This document shows positions 11,021-22,300 of a stretch of DNA of 64,000 nucleotides, piece after piece. The DNA lies in contig LR990049.1 of the NCBI GenBank assembly GCA_905147135.1, positions 3,923,428 to 3,987,427 of the forward strand, given 5' to 3'. This DNA comes from Blastobasis lacticolella. Taxonomy: Eukaryota; Arthropoda; Insecta; Lepidoptera; Blastobasidae. The notes under the pieces were generated by a model that had not been told where the DNA came from, searched no databases, and saw nothing but the letters and a program-made list of their open reading frames with translations. Every line of letters starts with the position of its first letter. Within the stretch, counting starts at the first letter, position 1. The position numbers and the translations under genes are program-made.

Positions 11021-14000
11021 ATGGTGATTCTGAAGTTTTCGTTAATAGTTTCTATTGTATGTGGTTGTATGTTAGCAGTGTCAAGCGACTTGGACGACTT
11101 AACAAGACCTAGGGATGGAACTGTAAGTAAAATAAATAATAAAATAAATAAATATGCTTGGACAGCCTTAAAGTAGATAGATAACTGATAAACTACATAT
11201 ATACTTTTTTTAAATACATACTTATTATACATATAACACCCAGACCCGTAACCGAAATTAAAATACATAATTTAAATTTTTGCTCGGCCGGGAGTCGAAC
11301 CCGAGAGTCGAGACCTCTGCGTGGCATGATAACCAACTGAACCACTTAGGTCAATGAGCACATACTAATTTTGTAGGAAGTTTCTAGCATTCAATGCAAT
11401 TTGACATTCAATTATTTCTTGCTCCTAAACAACACTTAATAAGCACATGATCTTAAAGTGCGATAGTGTACTGTTTACTGCTTGGCAACAGGTGCAACAA
11501 CAATAATAAAATTTAATATTTTGTAAAAGAATCTACCGTAAGAAGTTCCAGATAATTCATATTCCATTGTATGTGTATACAACTAATGCAGTTCGACGCC
11601 ATAATAGCGGCGGGGTACCGCGCCGAGCGGCACCACGTGGTCACATCGGATGGGTACATCCTGGAGATGCACCGGATCCCGTTCAAGAGAGGCATGGCTG
11701 ACGGCGACCCGGCACGGCCAGTGGTCTTCCTCATGCACGGACTGGTGGGGGCTTCTAGTACCTTCGTTCATTTGGGCCCCGAATATGCTATAGGTAAATA
11801 CGCAAAAGGCATTAACTGCGGTAAAGAACCTAATATTTACTTATCGATACTGACGTATGTGTCGATCCATTGCTTATCAGCAAAACAATTAGATCCGATG
11901 TAACTACGACAAATACCAGTGATTACCTTAATAAGTAGATTACTCAATAAGAAGAATATTTTGAAGTTATAACGATGATAGACATAACGACAGATGCAGT
12001 ATGAGACGACCTCTTATAGGAAGGACCTTGAAAAATCTGGTGCTGGGTGGTTGCAATCCTCTTCTTTCCTATCAAAATTGAAGGTCTAATGCGGATGCAG
12101 ATTCAATTCAGTAATACCCTTCGTAATCTTTTCAGGATTCAACGTAGCGGATTCCGGTTGCGATGTATGGATAGGCAACGCACGAGGAAATCGGCTGTCT
12201 CGTTTCCACGTTTCTATGGATGCTGACCACCCAGATGATAGAAGAAATTTCTTCGACTTCTCTTGGGAGGAAATAGGTTTGTATACCTTAATTAATATTA
12301 CGAGTCGGCAATCTGCATGTGTTTTCGTATTACATATGGCAATCAACATTTGTTTTAAACATTTTAAATATAATCTTAAGACATTTCAGCTATGGTTTCC
12401 TCTTTACAGGGATGCTGGACGTAGCTGCTATGGTGGACTATACGCTCGTACAAACTGGGAAGCAGCAACTGCACTACATCGGACATTCGCAAGGTGGCAC
12501 CGCCTTTCTGGTTCTGACCTCAATGAGGCCGGAGTACAACGAGAAATTCATATCGGTGCATCTGCTGGCCGCCGTCGGGTACACGGAATACTTTCCCAAT
12601 AGCATACTGTTAAATTTATCAAGATTCACTACTGAGATTTATGTAAGTTATCGAGTTTGAGTTGATTATGTTATTTCATTTTATTTTCTACGTACTTTAA
12701 AGTGCGTAAGTACAATTTGTAATACCTATTCCATGTTACGTTGTAATTTTTTTTAGTTTTCCGTAGAACATTCTCTACAGAACTAAAACTTAATTTTGTT
12801 TCAGAATTTCGCTCTTGCTATGGGAATCGTGGAGATATTTCCACCAATAGGATCTATAATTGGGACATCGGATGCGGAAAATATTACGATTACAAAGAAA
12901 TATCGAGTGTCGGACTATTGTACTGGAGATCCGGCGATGAAAGACCTTTGTGTTTTGATGGGTGTAGAAGAATTTTTAGTAAGTTTGGCACTTATACTGT
13001 GAACAGGAAGTAGGCGCAAGTTTGAAAACATGCTTCTTACAATGATTTCTGGAAAATCTTTGAGAACATAGCTTTGTGAATGTCTTTGTAATATTATGCT
13101 ACAAATGTGAAAAGAACACAATCATTACATTTTTATAATTTACTTTAGTTTATATACGTATAGTGTATTCTTATTTCTAATATCTATAAATTATTATCAC
13201 CTTTCCTACCTTTCTTAACATTGTAAAGTTAAATACTCTTAATTTCAGAAACAAAACACAAATTCAGTTTTTGGCGCAGGCTCGTCTTTTAAACAATTCG
13301 CTCACTACGGCCAAAACATACGAGACAAACTATTCCGTAGGTGGGACTACGGGCCCGAAGAAAACTATGAAAGATACGGAAGCATCGAGCCACCCATTTA
13401 CAACATCAGCTTGATTACAGCCGATCTCATTATGCATTACTCAGTCAGTGATGCTCTTTTGGATGAGAAAGATGTCATTGCCATGGCTAACGATATGCCG
13501 AATGCGGTCGCAAGAGACAGTTTTGCTCATACTGATTTTCATACTGCCATCGATGCGAGGGAATTGGTTACGGAATATATCATTGAGTACACGTGGAACG
13601 TGGAGAGTGGGTTAGTGCTTTCTTGGATATAATGTAATAACTTCTCAGGCGGAACTGGAAGAACATTAGTCTTAGTCAATGGTCATTATTACTATTGCAT
13701 GTATTCTGGTCTGTAGTAAGGTCTGCGTATTTAAAGCTTGTATTTAAATGGCCATTCTACAATTCATCAATCAATCAAGTATTCAAAGTCGTAATTTTCT
13801 CTACTCTTTTGCTTGTTTTTAGGTACACCTCCCTTTATTCTTATGTCCTTGAATAGATGAGGTGTACTTCTTTCTGCCCATGTCGTTCCTCCCATTCTTC
13901 ATTATTATATACAATCGACAGACAGGACGATGAACAAACCGTTCATTTTCTTGTATTTAAAGTTTAGCTGTTTATTTTTATTTTATCTTTCAGAACTGAT

Positions 14001-14102
14001 GATGGCGGTGGCAGCAATAACGTACCGGGTTTAAACGCTTTAAATACTCATTTAAGTTTGACTTCATTATTCTTAGTTACAATTAGAGGTTATTTACATT
14101 GA
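11021..14102 (+). CDS. acid lipase C (lipase-3-like), complete, 440 aa
   Basis: Exons 11021-11122, 11592-11793, 12136-12276, 12410-12642, 12805-12978, 13249-13610 and 13994-14102 (stop TGA), total 1323 nt in frame. Signal peptide MVILKFSLIVSIVCGCMLAV. Nucleophile Ser175 (GHSQGG), Asp356 (LLDEKDV), His378 (FAHTDF). The stretch between Asp and His is four residues shorter than in the sister genes (NAVARDSF against [12 protein letters not shown]), so the His loop is tightened. Introns 3 and 6 use non-consensus but GT donors (GTTTGT, GTTAGT), shared with gene D, evidence of common descent. The linker is Gly/Asn-rich rather than acidic (TDDGGGSNN) and the tail ends TSLFLVTIRGYLH. No clear AATAAA just after the stop. 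Confidence 0.95.
11155..11355 (-). mobile_element. tRNA-derived SINE, family 2, intron 1 of lipase C
   Basis: On the minus strand: tRNA-like head (AGTGGTTCAGTTGG and B-box GGGTTCGACTCCC), GCCGAGC junction, TTTCGGTTACGGGTCTGGGTG and the AAGTATGTATTT tail. The tRNA part is degenerate, hence SINE and not a tRNA gene. Confidence 0.82.
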
Positions 14103-15090
14103 ATATATAACTTATTAATATAATGTTGTTGACTTTCAATCAAATCAAGGGTGCAATCATATTTGGAGTGACAATGTGTCAACCTTTAGTGCAAGTCTAC
14201 TATTTTAAAGCTTGTATCGGTAAATTAATTTGAACAAATTTTTCGAAAGGATGGAGATCCCTGACGAAATTACACATCCCAATGTATGTTACTGTTAGTG
14301 TGAGACTATTAGAAGAGAGCCGATTGGCACTCCGTGACGGTATATTTACGTCCACATGTAATTGAAATGGTTGTGTTGTTGAATCCTTATTATTCCATTA
14401 TCAGCGGCTCGGGACATTACCTGTAACAAATAAGAAAACAGTATAAAAATAAAATAAAATACTTCTTACACTAAAGATATAAAAACGGTTGCGGTTGTGG
14501 TGCTCTACCACTTGCACGTGGTCAGCTCAGATGGTCAGGTCCGCTTTATCCCAGCGGGTTATGCGGGTCAAATGCAACGACGAAATAAACTACTTTTAAG
14601 TGGCATACTGTCAAATAATGCGTGTTGTTCGGTGCATTGCATGTCAACCGCACGCGCATGGTCTATCATCGCCGTAGGGATTGAATATAGGGCCTGTCCT
14701 CCTGGAAAAAGGAGATTTTTTTCGTCATTAGTCAGAAGGTAGTCGCCACACGTCAAAACCCAAACAGCGCATCGGTATCAATACATATTATAAAACAAAG
14801 CCCCACGCCGCGTCTGTCTGTCGGTCTGTTTGTTCGCGATATACTTAAAAACTACGGAACGGATTTTCATGCGGTTTTCACTAATAGACATAATGATTCA
14901 TGAGGTGATCCATTATGGTGTATAATTTGTGTATAGTTACTACCCGTACGAAGTCGGGGCGGATCGCTAGTAATCAATAATGCGGAGCCTGGCAGAATCC
15001 GGGATTAATAGCTTGGACTATGATCATCGACAATGATTGTCGAAAAAACTAATTCTTTAAGGAATTATTTCTAAGAGGGTTAATTTTCTC
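14103..15090 (+). other. C-D intergenic region
   Basis: No gene seen. It holds an RTE-like retroposon 3' region at about 14795-14972; ORFs at 14497-14756 overlap on opposite strands and resemble nothing. Confidence 0.55.
14795..14972 (+). mobile_element. RTE-like retroposon 3' region
   Basis: AAAGCCCCACGCCGCGTCTG, ACTACGGAACGGATTTTCAT and ACCCGTACGAAGTCGGGGC..ATCGCTAGT occur in order. This is a repeat pattern I know from moth genomes. Shorter pieces of the same end are at 18703-18735, 30320, 40497, 46470 and 56428. Confidence 0.7.
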
Positions 15091-15211
15091 GATCTTTTAA
15101 TCCATGAAGATCAATTGTGTATGATAACTTAATTAGCGTGATAAAGAAGGAACATAAGTAAGCTCATTAATAACAATTGCAGCTATTTATTATAGTGCAA
15201 AAGACGTGAAA
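15091..15211 (+). promoter_or_regulatory. proximal promoter of lipase D with TGATAA motifs
   Basis: TGATAA at 15122-15127 and 15139-15144. An upstream block (TTTTAATCCATGAAGATCAA) is paralleled before E (TTTGATCCATAAAGATTAAA) and in weaker form before C (GTGATCCATGATTAAA), so the upstream DNA was duplicated with the genes. Confidence 0.5.
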
Positions 15212-18200
15212 ATGGTGATTTTCAAAATACCATTGTTATTTTATATTTTAAGCAGTTCTGTATTAGCTGCGCCAAGCGATGTGAACGATTCGGCAAGGTC
15301 TGTGCATCAGACTGTAAGTAGATTTAATCTCGTATTATAATGCAACTTTTTATTCCTTTCGCATTTATAATATTAGTAGAATAGTAAATAAAATAAATAA
15401 ATATATTTGGACAATTCATTCAGCGCCATATAGTCAAAAAATAAGCAAAGCTTGTGTTACGGGTACTACATAAGTGATAAACTACTTATATACTTTTAAA
15501 TCTGTATAATAAGTATGTATTTAAAAGTATATAAGTAGTTTATCAGTTATCTAGCACCCATAACACAAGCTTTGCTTACTTTGGGGTTAGATGGCGCTGT
15601 GTTAATTTATCCACGATTATTTATTATTATTATTTAAATACAAATTGTTATACAAATAACTCCTAGACCCGTAACAGAAATAAAAATTCATCGTTTCAAT
15701 TTCTGCTCAGCCTGGAATCGAACCGGGACCTCTGCATGTTAACCGACTGAACCAATCGGGGCGTCAGATGGATAATTTTATTGCATGACCAGGTCAAAAG
15801 TTGGAGTTAATAAAAGTCTTCATATTACATCACAGTCATCAACATATATTACAGCCAGAGAACATCATAGCAGCCGGATACCAGGCCGAGCGGCACCACG
15901 TGACCACATCGGATGGGTACATCCTGGAGATGCACCGGATCCCGTTCAAGAGAGGCATGAGTGACGGGGACCCGGCACGCCCGGTGGTGTTCGTCATGCA
16001 CGGACTGATGGCAGCTTCCAATGGTTTTATTGCTTTGGGACCTGAATACTCTATAGGTAAATAGGTAAACGATAAAAACAACAAACATGCGGTACAAAAA
16101 CTCATAATATGTACATAATATCGTTTTCCTATCAACAAAATTATTCGATCGATGCAGCTGGCCAAATTGAAATAAAAGATTATGAGATTGTGTTACAAAT
16201 CATTATTATGAGTAGGTATGACGTACGCACGGCACGTACGTAATCAAATGGATTGATTGATCAATTGTTTTAAAATGTTTATTACCCAACATAACACAGA
16301 CCATTGTTCATAGCAGTAGAAAACGTTTTATTGGTTATTAATAAGTATTTTTATATTATTACTTATATTTAGGCGGACCCTGGGTCTAAGCGTCCCGCGC
16401 GGGGGCGTAACCGGGACATAACGCCAAGATGATGATGATTATTATATTATTACCTCCCGTAATGGTGCCGTTAATGATAAAATAGATAGAAAACATCGAA
16501 CATTTGTAGACTAGACCTAATGGTAAGTTTTAGGGAAGGTCTAAATGAAGTTTATGTCTTTGGATCGATAATGTGATAAGATAAATTCTCCACATTAGAA
16601 ATAGCTAGTTACTAAACCTTAACTTCCTGATATTTTCAGCTTATAACTTAGCGGATGCAGGCTTCGACGTATGGATGGGAAACGCTCGGGGGAACAGGAA
16701 TTCCCGTTTCCATGTGTCGATGGACGCTGATAACCCAGATGATAGGAGGAATTTCTTCGACTTCTCTTGGGAGGAAATAGGTTTGTACGAGTTTAAGCGG
16801 GATTACTTAGGCTTTACCGTGGTCGACAAGGTTGAAAGAAGACTCTTTCAAGTTAAAGAAAATAAATTTAAATTAATTCCTGATTATGATTTCTGCCATT
16901 TTCTCAAGACATAAGAACTAGAACATATCAATTTTTATTAGGATCATTGGACCTTTCTTCTATGGTGGACTATGCGCTCGAGAAATCTGGAAAGCAGCAG
17001 CTCCATTACCTCGGCCATTCGCAAGGCGGCACCACCTTCCTGGTCCTGGCCTCAATGAGGCCGGAATACAACGAGAAATTCGTCACGGTGCATCTAATGG
17101 CCGGCGTGGGGTACAAGGACTACTTTCCCAATTTCTTTCTCAGGAATTTAGCACAATTCACCACACCGATTTACGTAAGTCTCAACTTTATTCTGAAAGA
17201 AAACGTTTTCAATAAATTTTAGTATTCCATGTAATATTGCCTTGGTTAAGTGTGGACTTCCGATGAAGAAAATAAAATAAAGGAAATATTTTTAAGATTA
17301 GTTAAAAATTTATTATTATATTAGACGGGACTTGGACGCGACGTACCTTTATCCACTCTCTCGTTTATCGTCTCGTGACCACGGTGGGTGTAACCCTACC
17401 GAAACGTCGGGAAAACAAATCATAAAGGTACGTCGCGTCCAAGTCCCGTCTAATATAATAATATGTGTAAAGAACGCGAGTTTAGTTTGAAACAAATATA
17501 GTTAAATATTTTTGTTTCAGAATTTAGCCGTTGCACTGGGAATCGTAGAATTGTTCCCGCCAATTCGTTCTAACAATAGGATATCTGCCACGGAAAATAT
17601 TACGACGTCAAACTCAAATAAAGCTCAAGTTTTGGATTATTGTACTGAAGATCCGGCGATGAAAGAGCTGTGCGTTTTGATAGGCGTCGAAGAAGTTATA
17701 GTAAGTTTTGAACCTACGTATATAAATATACTGAAACTGAACTTCACAAATGAGAGGGAAACCATTTTCAACTATTGGCAACATTATTATATTATACCTT
17801 TAAAATGTGTGATGATAATCGCGATATTTTAAAACATTATATTAATATTAGAGTTAGATAAAAACCAAATATAGTTGGGCACTTGTCTTTGCAGGGACAA
17901 AACATAGTATTGGACTTATTGGACTCTATAGGAGGCGCTGCTCTAAAACAATTTGCTCACTATGGCCAGAATATACGGGACAAAGCATTCAGAAGGTGGA
18001 ACTATGGGCCCGTAGAGAACTTGGAAAAATACGGCAGCATCGACCCACCCATCTACAACCTCAGTTTGATTTCAGCCGATGTTATTATGCATTATACTGT
18101 CAGTGACATTCTGTTAGATGAGAGAGATGTCATTGCCATGGCTAACGATATGCCCAATACGGTAGTCCGAAAAGTCGCGCGAGAAAGTTTCACTCATTCT

Positions 18201-18656
18201 GATTTTGTCACTGCCAACGATGCGAGGGAGTTAGTGACAGAATATATCATTGAGTATATTTGGAACGTGGAGAATGGGTTAGCACTTTATATACATTTTT
18301 ATCGTTAAGACTATTAACAGCCGTCCCGTTACGATCAGTACAAGATTTTCTCATTTTCTCTTTTTTTTTACTCTATTTATATTAGTTTCTCAAACGTGTC
18401 ACGTCTCAGCAGATCTCCAGTCTATCCATATTTTGATGTTTAGGTATTTTTTGTGACCATAAAATTAATGAGTGACCCATTAATTGCCTTGTTTTTCGTT
18501 TTGTGTATGCTTAATATTATTTTATCTTGCAGAAGCGATGAGGACGAAGAAAACGATAACGGGTCCGGTTCGGCGACTAGCTTAGCGTTAAATACTTATT
18601 TAAAGCTAATCTCATTATTCTTACTTACAATAAAATATTATTCCTATTCATATTAA
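15212..18656 (+). CDS. acid lipase D (lipase-3-like), complete, 454 aa
   Basis: Exons 15212-15313, 15855-16056, 16640-16780, 16942-17174, 17521-17700, 17895-18277 and 18533-18656 (stop TAA), total 1365 nt in frame. Signal peptide ending VLAAPS. Ser175 (GHSQGG), Asp361 (LLDERDV), His387 (FTHSDF); sequons NIT in the cap and NLS in exon 6. Exon 4 uses a weak TTAG acceptor. The C-terminal part is acidic ([13 protein letters not shown]) and then hydrophobic ([15 protein letters not shown]). Its introns are a retroposon trap: a compound SINE in intron 1, a SINE tail in intron 2 and a perfect 42-bp inverted repeat in intron 4. Closest to gene E in exons 5-6. Confidence 0.95.
15405..15762. mobile_element. 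compound family-2 SINE with internally inverted tail
   Basis: A minus-strand SINE (tail at 15405-15510, head with tRNA-like B-box at 15690-15762) is interrupted by a plus-strand tail (15508-15625). The two tails form a strong hairpin around AAGCTTGTGTTA/TAACACAAGCTT and TATATACTTTTAAAT. Lies in intron 1 of lipase D. Confidence 0.8.
16363..16441 (+). mobile_element. SINE family-1 tail in intron 2 of lipase D
   Basis: AGGCGGACCCTGGG through ACCGGGACATAACGCCAAG and (GATGAT). Flanked by TTATATTATTAC at 16351-16362 and again at 16442-16453, a plausible 12-bp target-site duplication, though AT-rich. Confidence 0.75.
17311..17463. repeat. perfect 42-bp inverted repeat around a 69-nt loop
   Basis: Arms 17311-17352 and 17422-17463 are exact reverse complements (42/42). 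The loop contains CCTACCGAAACGTCGGGAAA, a motif met in Penelope-like elements near their hammerhead ribozyme (knowledge of the family, not proof). The loop also holds GGTGGG/CCCTACC, which can pair as a bulged stem. Sits in intron 4 of lipase D and would be part of its pre-mRNA. Confidence 0.92.
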
Positions 18657-18664
18657 ATTTAGGC

Positions 18665-18670
18665 AATAAA
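18665..18670 (+). terminator. poly(A) signal of lipase D
   Basis: AATAAA 9 nt after the stop codon, which implies a very short 3' UTR. Confidence 0.65.
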
Positions 18671-19176
18671 CTTTTCAAATAATGTTATTGATTTCATTCA
18701 ATATTAGCGACCCGCTTCGCACGGGTAGTAGAGCATTCTACTAGCCATTGACATTTTCAACAATTATCGTCATATTTCAACAGATTTACACAAAACCTTA
18801 TTAAATTAAGGTAATAGTGTAATAAGGGAACGTAAGCCAACGAAAGAAGATGTAATGACTAGGATACAGAAAGGAGTGCTTGAGCCTTAGGTTTGAGATT
18901 AATGAAATATAAATCATATCTTCTGGTATAACCGAATTTTACGGACAAAAGCTAGTACTACATAAATATGAACTTGCACAATACAAATATTATATTCATA
19001 CCTAAATTAGAACTGCCATAACCGAAATGCGGTAATCGAAACCTGGACCTCTGCAGACCGGTATTACGCCATCGGTCGTCAAAGTCCAAGAATGTTATTT
19101 ACGGTAAGATAAATGAAAATGACTGTCAGATCAACATTATTGATTAGAAAATTGTATCTGAAAGAGTTAACTTTTA
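18671..19176 (+). other. D-E intergenic region
   Basis: Very short spacer. A piece of RTE-like end (CGACCCGCTTCGCACGGGTAG) is at 18709-18729. A degenerate tRNA-like segment near 19020-19075 may be an old SINE head. No gene seen. Confidence 0.55.
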
Positions 19177-19304
19177 CGATCATTTGATCCATAAAGATTA
19201 AATTTTGCATATATCTTTATTACTATGATAATGTTGGTATAAAAGCTCAGTAATGTTAATTTTAGCTATTTATAAAATTTATTTTTGCAGTGAAAGGCGT
19301 GAAA
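19177..19304 (+). promoter_or_regulatory. proximal promoter of lipase E with TATA box and TGATAA
   Basis: TGATAA at 19226-19231 and TATAAAAG at 19238-19245, 60 nt before the ATG, which leaves a short 5' UTR. The upstream block around 19187-19210 parallels gene D. Confidence 0.55.
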
Positions 19305-22300
19305 ATGGTGCTCATTAAATTACTATTATTATTTTCTATTATTTGCAGTTGTATATTAGCTGCACCAAGTGTAGTCAACGATTCAGGAAGAAATTCTGTT
19401 CACCACACTGTAAGTAGATAACATTTTTGCCTATAGTTTGTTGCTGCCTGACGGAAATTGGTAAGCTTATGCTTCAAAATTATAAAGTATGAGTACAGAA
19501 CTACAGTTGCGTTTTTATTGGTAAACTATTTTAATTTGTCTAGATTAAATGTCAAGAAGTTCTCGTCTAATGTCCACCAAAGGACAAATACATACAAATA
19601 AAATCAATTGTACGCAATACCTTGGGCGGACTTAACACACAAGAAGCAAACAGACGGGTTACTACCCACTTACTTACTTCTAATTACAAAAAGTCATAAA
19701 AGGAGCACAATAAGATAAACTAAAATAATAACATCCACAATGCCCATAGATAGCCATATTAACATAAGCGGAAATATTAATAATTTTAAATTATGTAACA
19801 AATGCAGCCTGAGAACATCATAGCGGCCGGGTACCAGGCCGAGCGTCACCACGTGACCACATCGGACGGGTACATCCTGGAGATGCACCGGATCCCGTTC
19901 AAGAGGGGCATGAGTGACGGCGACCCGGCGCGACCAGTGGTGTTCCTCATGCACGGACTTACGGGAGCATCCAACGGCTACATCGGTTTGGGCCCAGAAT
20001 ACGCTATAGGTAAATAACTCATCAACAGTCTGGTAATTAAAGGGGTCTTAAAAAGTTAGAGGGCTTTCACCGTTATTCCAGGTTTCGGCTAGCTAGTTGA
20101 AAATATATCACTTATGATATGTCCCCCACCAATATACGATCCTCCTCGTTTTATTCCCGCAGGATGCCATTCTTGCCATTTTTAAAGTTATTTAATTACT
20201 TTTCATGTACCTACACAACTAATTGATTGAAAGTATCGATTAATTATCAATTCAAATGTTTGTTAAACTATCGTTATGTAACTATTATAAGCTACTGAAA
20301 AATTGATTTCTTTGGAAAGCTTTGACCCCGAATAGTTTTTTGAGTGGAGCTCCATCTTACGAAGTACCATAGCGCAGCGTAAGACAGCCTCATTTTTGAT
20401 GAACTAATGATTGACCATAGGTCAGCTAGACGTGATTCGCAGCATTGTGAAAGGCTTTGGGAGACCTGTTCAGCAGGACGTCCTTCGACGTAGAGAAAGT
20501 AATAAAATGGAGAATTTGAAATCCAAAAAAACCGTACGATAATATTTTTTTCTTGATGATATTTCCAGCCTACAACCTGGCGGATTCCGGCTGCGATGTA
20601 TGGATGGGCAACGCTCGGGGTAATCGCCTCTCTCGCTTCCACGTTACTATGGACGCTGACAACCCAGACGATAGGATAGACTTCTTTGACTTCACTTGGG
20701 AGGAAGTAGGTTCGTCTTAGTGTATGTTCTCTTTGTCACAACCAGTGTCTACATTGATTCGCATATAGTTTTACCGACTGAAAACTATTGCGATTGTTGT
20801 CAGATATTTTAACTATTTTCAGGTTTTTGCCGTAAATAAAAAAAACGCAGTATGAAACCCGGAAAATAGTTGTAAATGTTGATTCATCAGTTTTACATAA
20901 CACAGAAAAATATGGTTTTTGTGTTTGATATTTTATAATACAAGGAAAACAAAAATGTTTCTAGGATTATTTGACCTTCCTGCAATGATCGACTATGCAC
21001 TGGAAACATCTGGAAGGCAGCAATTGCACTATCTCGGCCATTCTCAAGGGGGCACCAACTTTCTGGTCCTGACATCAATGAGGCCGGAATACAACGAGAA
21101 ATTTGCCTCGGTGCATTTGCTGGCCGGCGTGGGTTACAAGGAACACTTTCCCAATACCGCACTGAGGAATTTAGCAGTGTTCACTACACCTATTTACGTA
21201 AGTCATCTGCATAATTGTTGACCTGTTTATTAGGTTTTTGTTTAGTTTTATATAATAGAAAAAGCGTGTCATGTCTGGGCTCCAAGCTCAGAAATATTCA
21301 TGCTCCGTTACGAAATGACAATACGGCTTCAGGCGTTACTGCAGCACCATGAATCCGATTATTGCCCTCAGAATTATTCATGAGGCCTATTACAGAGTAG
21401 TATATTCTTGATCCGCAGCAAACATTCCATAGTGGCTCTAACATCCAAACCTGTGCCCGTGCCGAACATTGGAATTATAACGCGAACACTAGTGCTATTG
21501 TCTAACTAAACCATTGCAAGCCATACTAATATTCGATTACCGTAGGTGTTCACCAAAGTTAGCCTTTACTTGTTAAGTAGCCTTAACGTGTTCTGCATTG
21601 TGTGTTCTTGATGTCTTTCAAGTGAAATTTCGTTAACGGGATCGTTGAATATGCTGATGATACACGTAGAAATAAGTGAAGAAAGAGAAATGTTGTCAGC
21701 ATAGGTACGACTTACAAGTAAGACATAATATTTTTAATTTGTTCCAGAATTTAGCCGTTGCACTTGGATTTGTGGAAATTCCACCCGTAGCTACAATACA
21801 AGAATCTTCTATGGAAAATGTTAAAACTTCTGACTCACAGAAATACTCAGTATCAGACTACTGTATTGGAGAGCCGCTTATGAAAGAACTCTGCGTTTTG
21901 GTCCTTGAAGAAATTATAGTAAGTTATTTGTTAATAGTTTCATTGCGGCTAAATTCTTTACTGGATATGAATTTTTGACAGAACCTTGATAACCAGGAAT
22001 TGCATCAATGGAAGTGAGTGTTTTAATAACTCGATACTAGGTTTAGGTTATTCGGCTCCTTTTTCGTCACTTGGACTCATAATTTATTGGTCCTTTGTAC
22101 ATAGCTAAGGCGTGCTAATTTAGCGAGCCCCGCTCCTTCCATAAGTCTAGCAGTCACTTTAAACGTTCGCAGATCTCTCGGAGGGATCCCGTTTCTAAGG
22201 CGACTTTCGCCGTGTGGTTCCTCAGTCCTTCACACTCTAGGACCACAACGAGAGCGCCGGTAGCTTAGTGGTGAGAGGGTCCGACTCGTAAGCGAGAGGG

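Noticed and set aside
11279..11350. tRNA gene on the minus strand
   Set aside because: Same reasoning: it is the head of a family-2 SINE with several copies in the window.
20292..20642. 116-codon minus ORF inside lipase E
   Set aside because: It is antisense to exon 3 of lipase E and its intron; no independent evidence.
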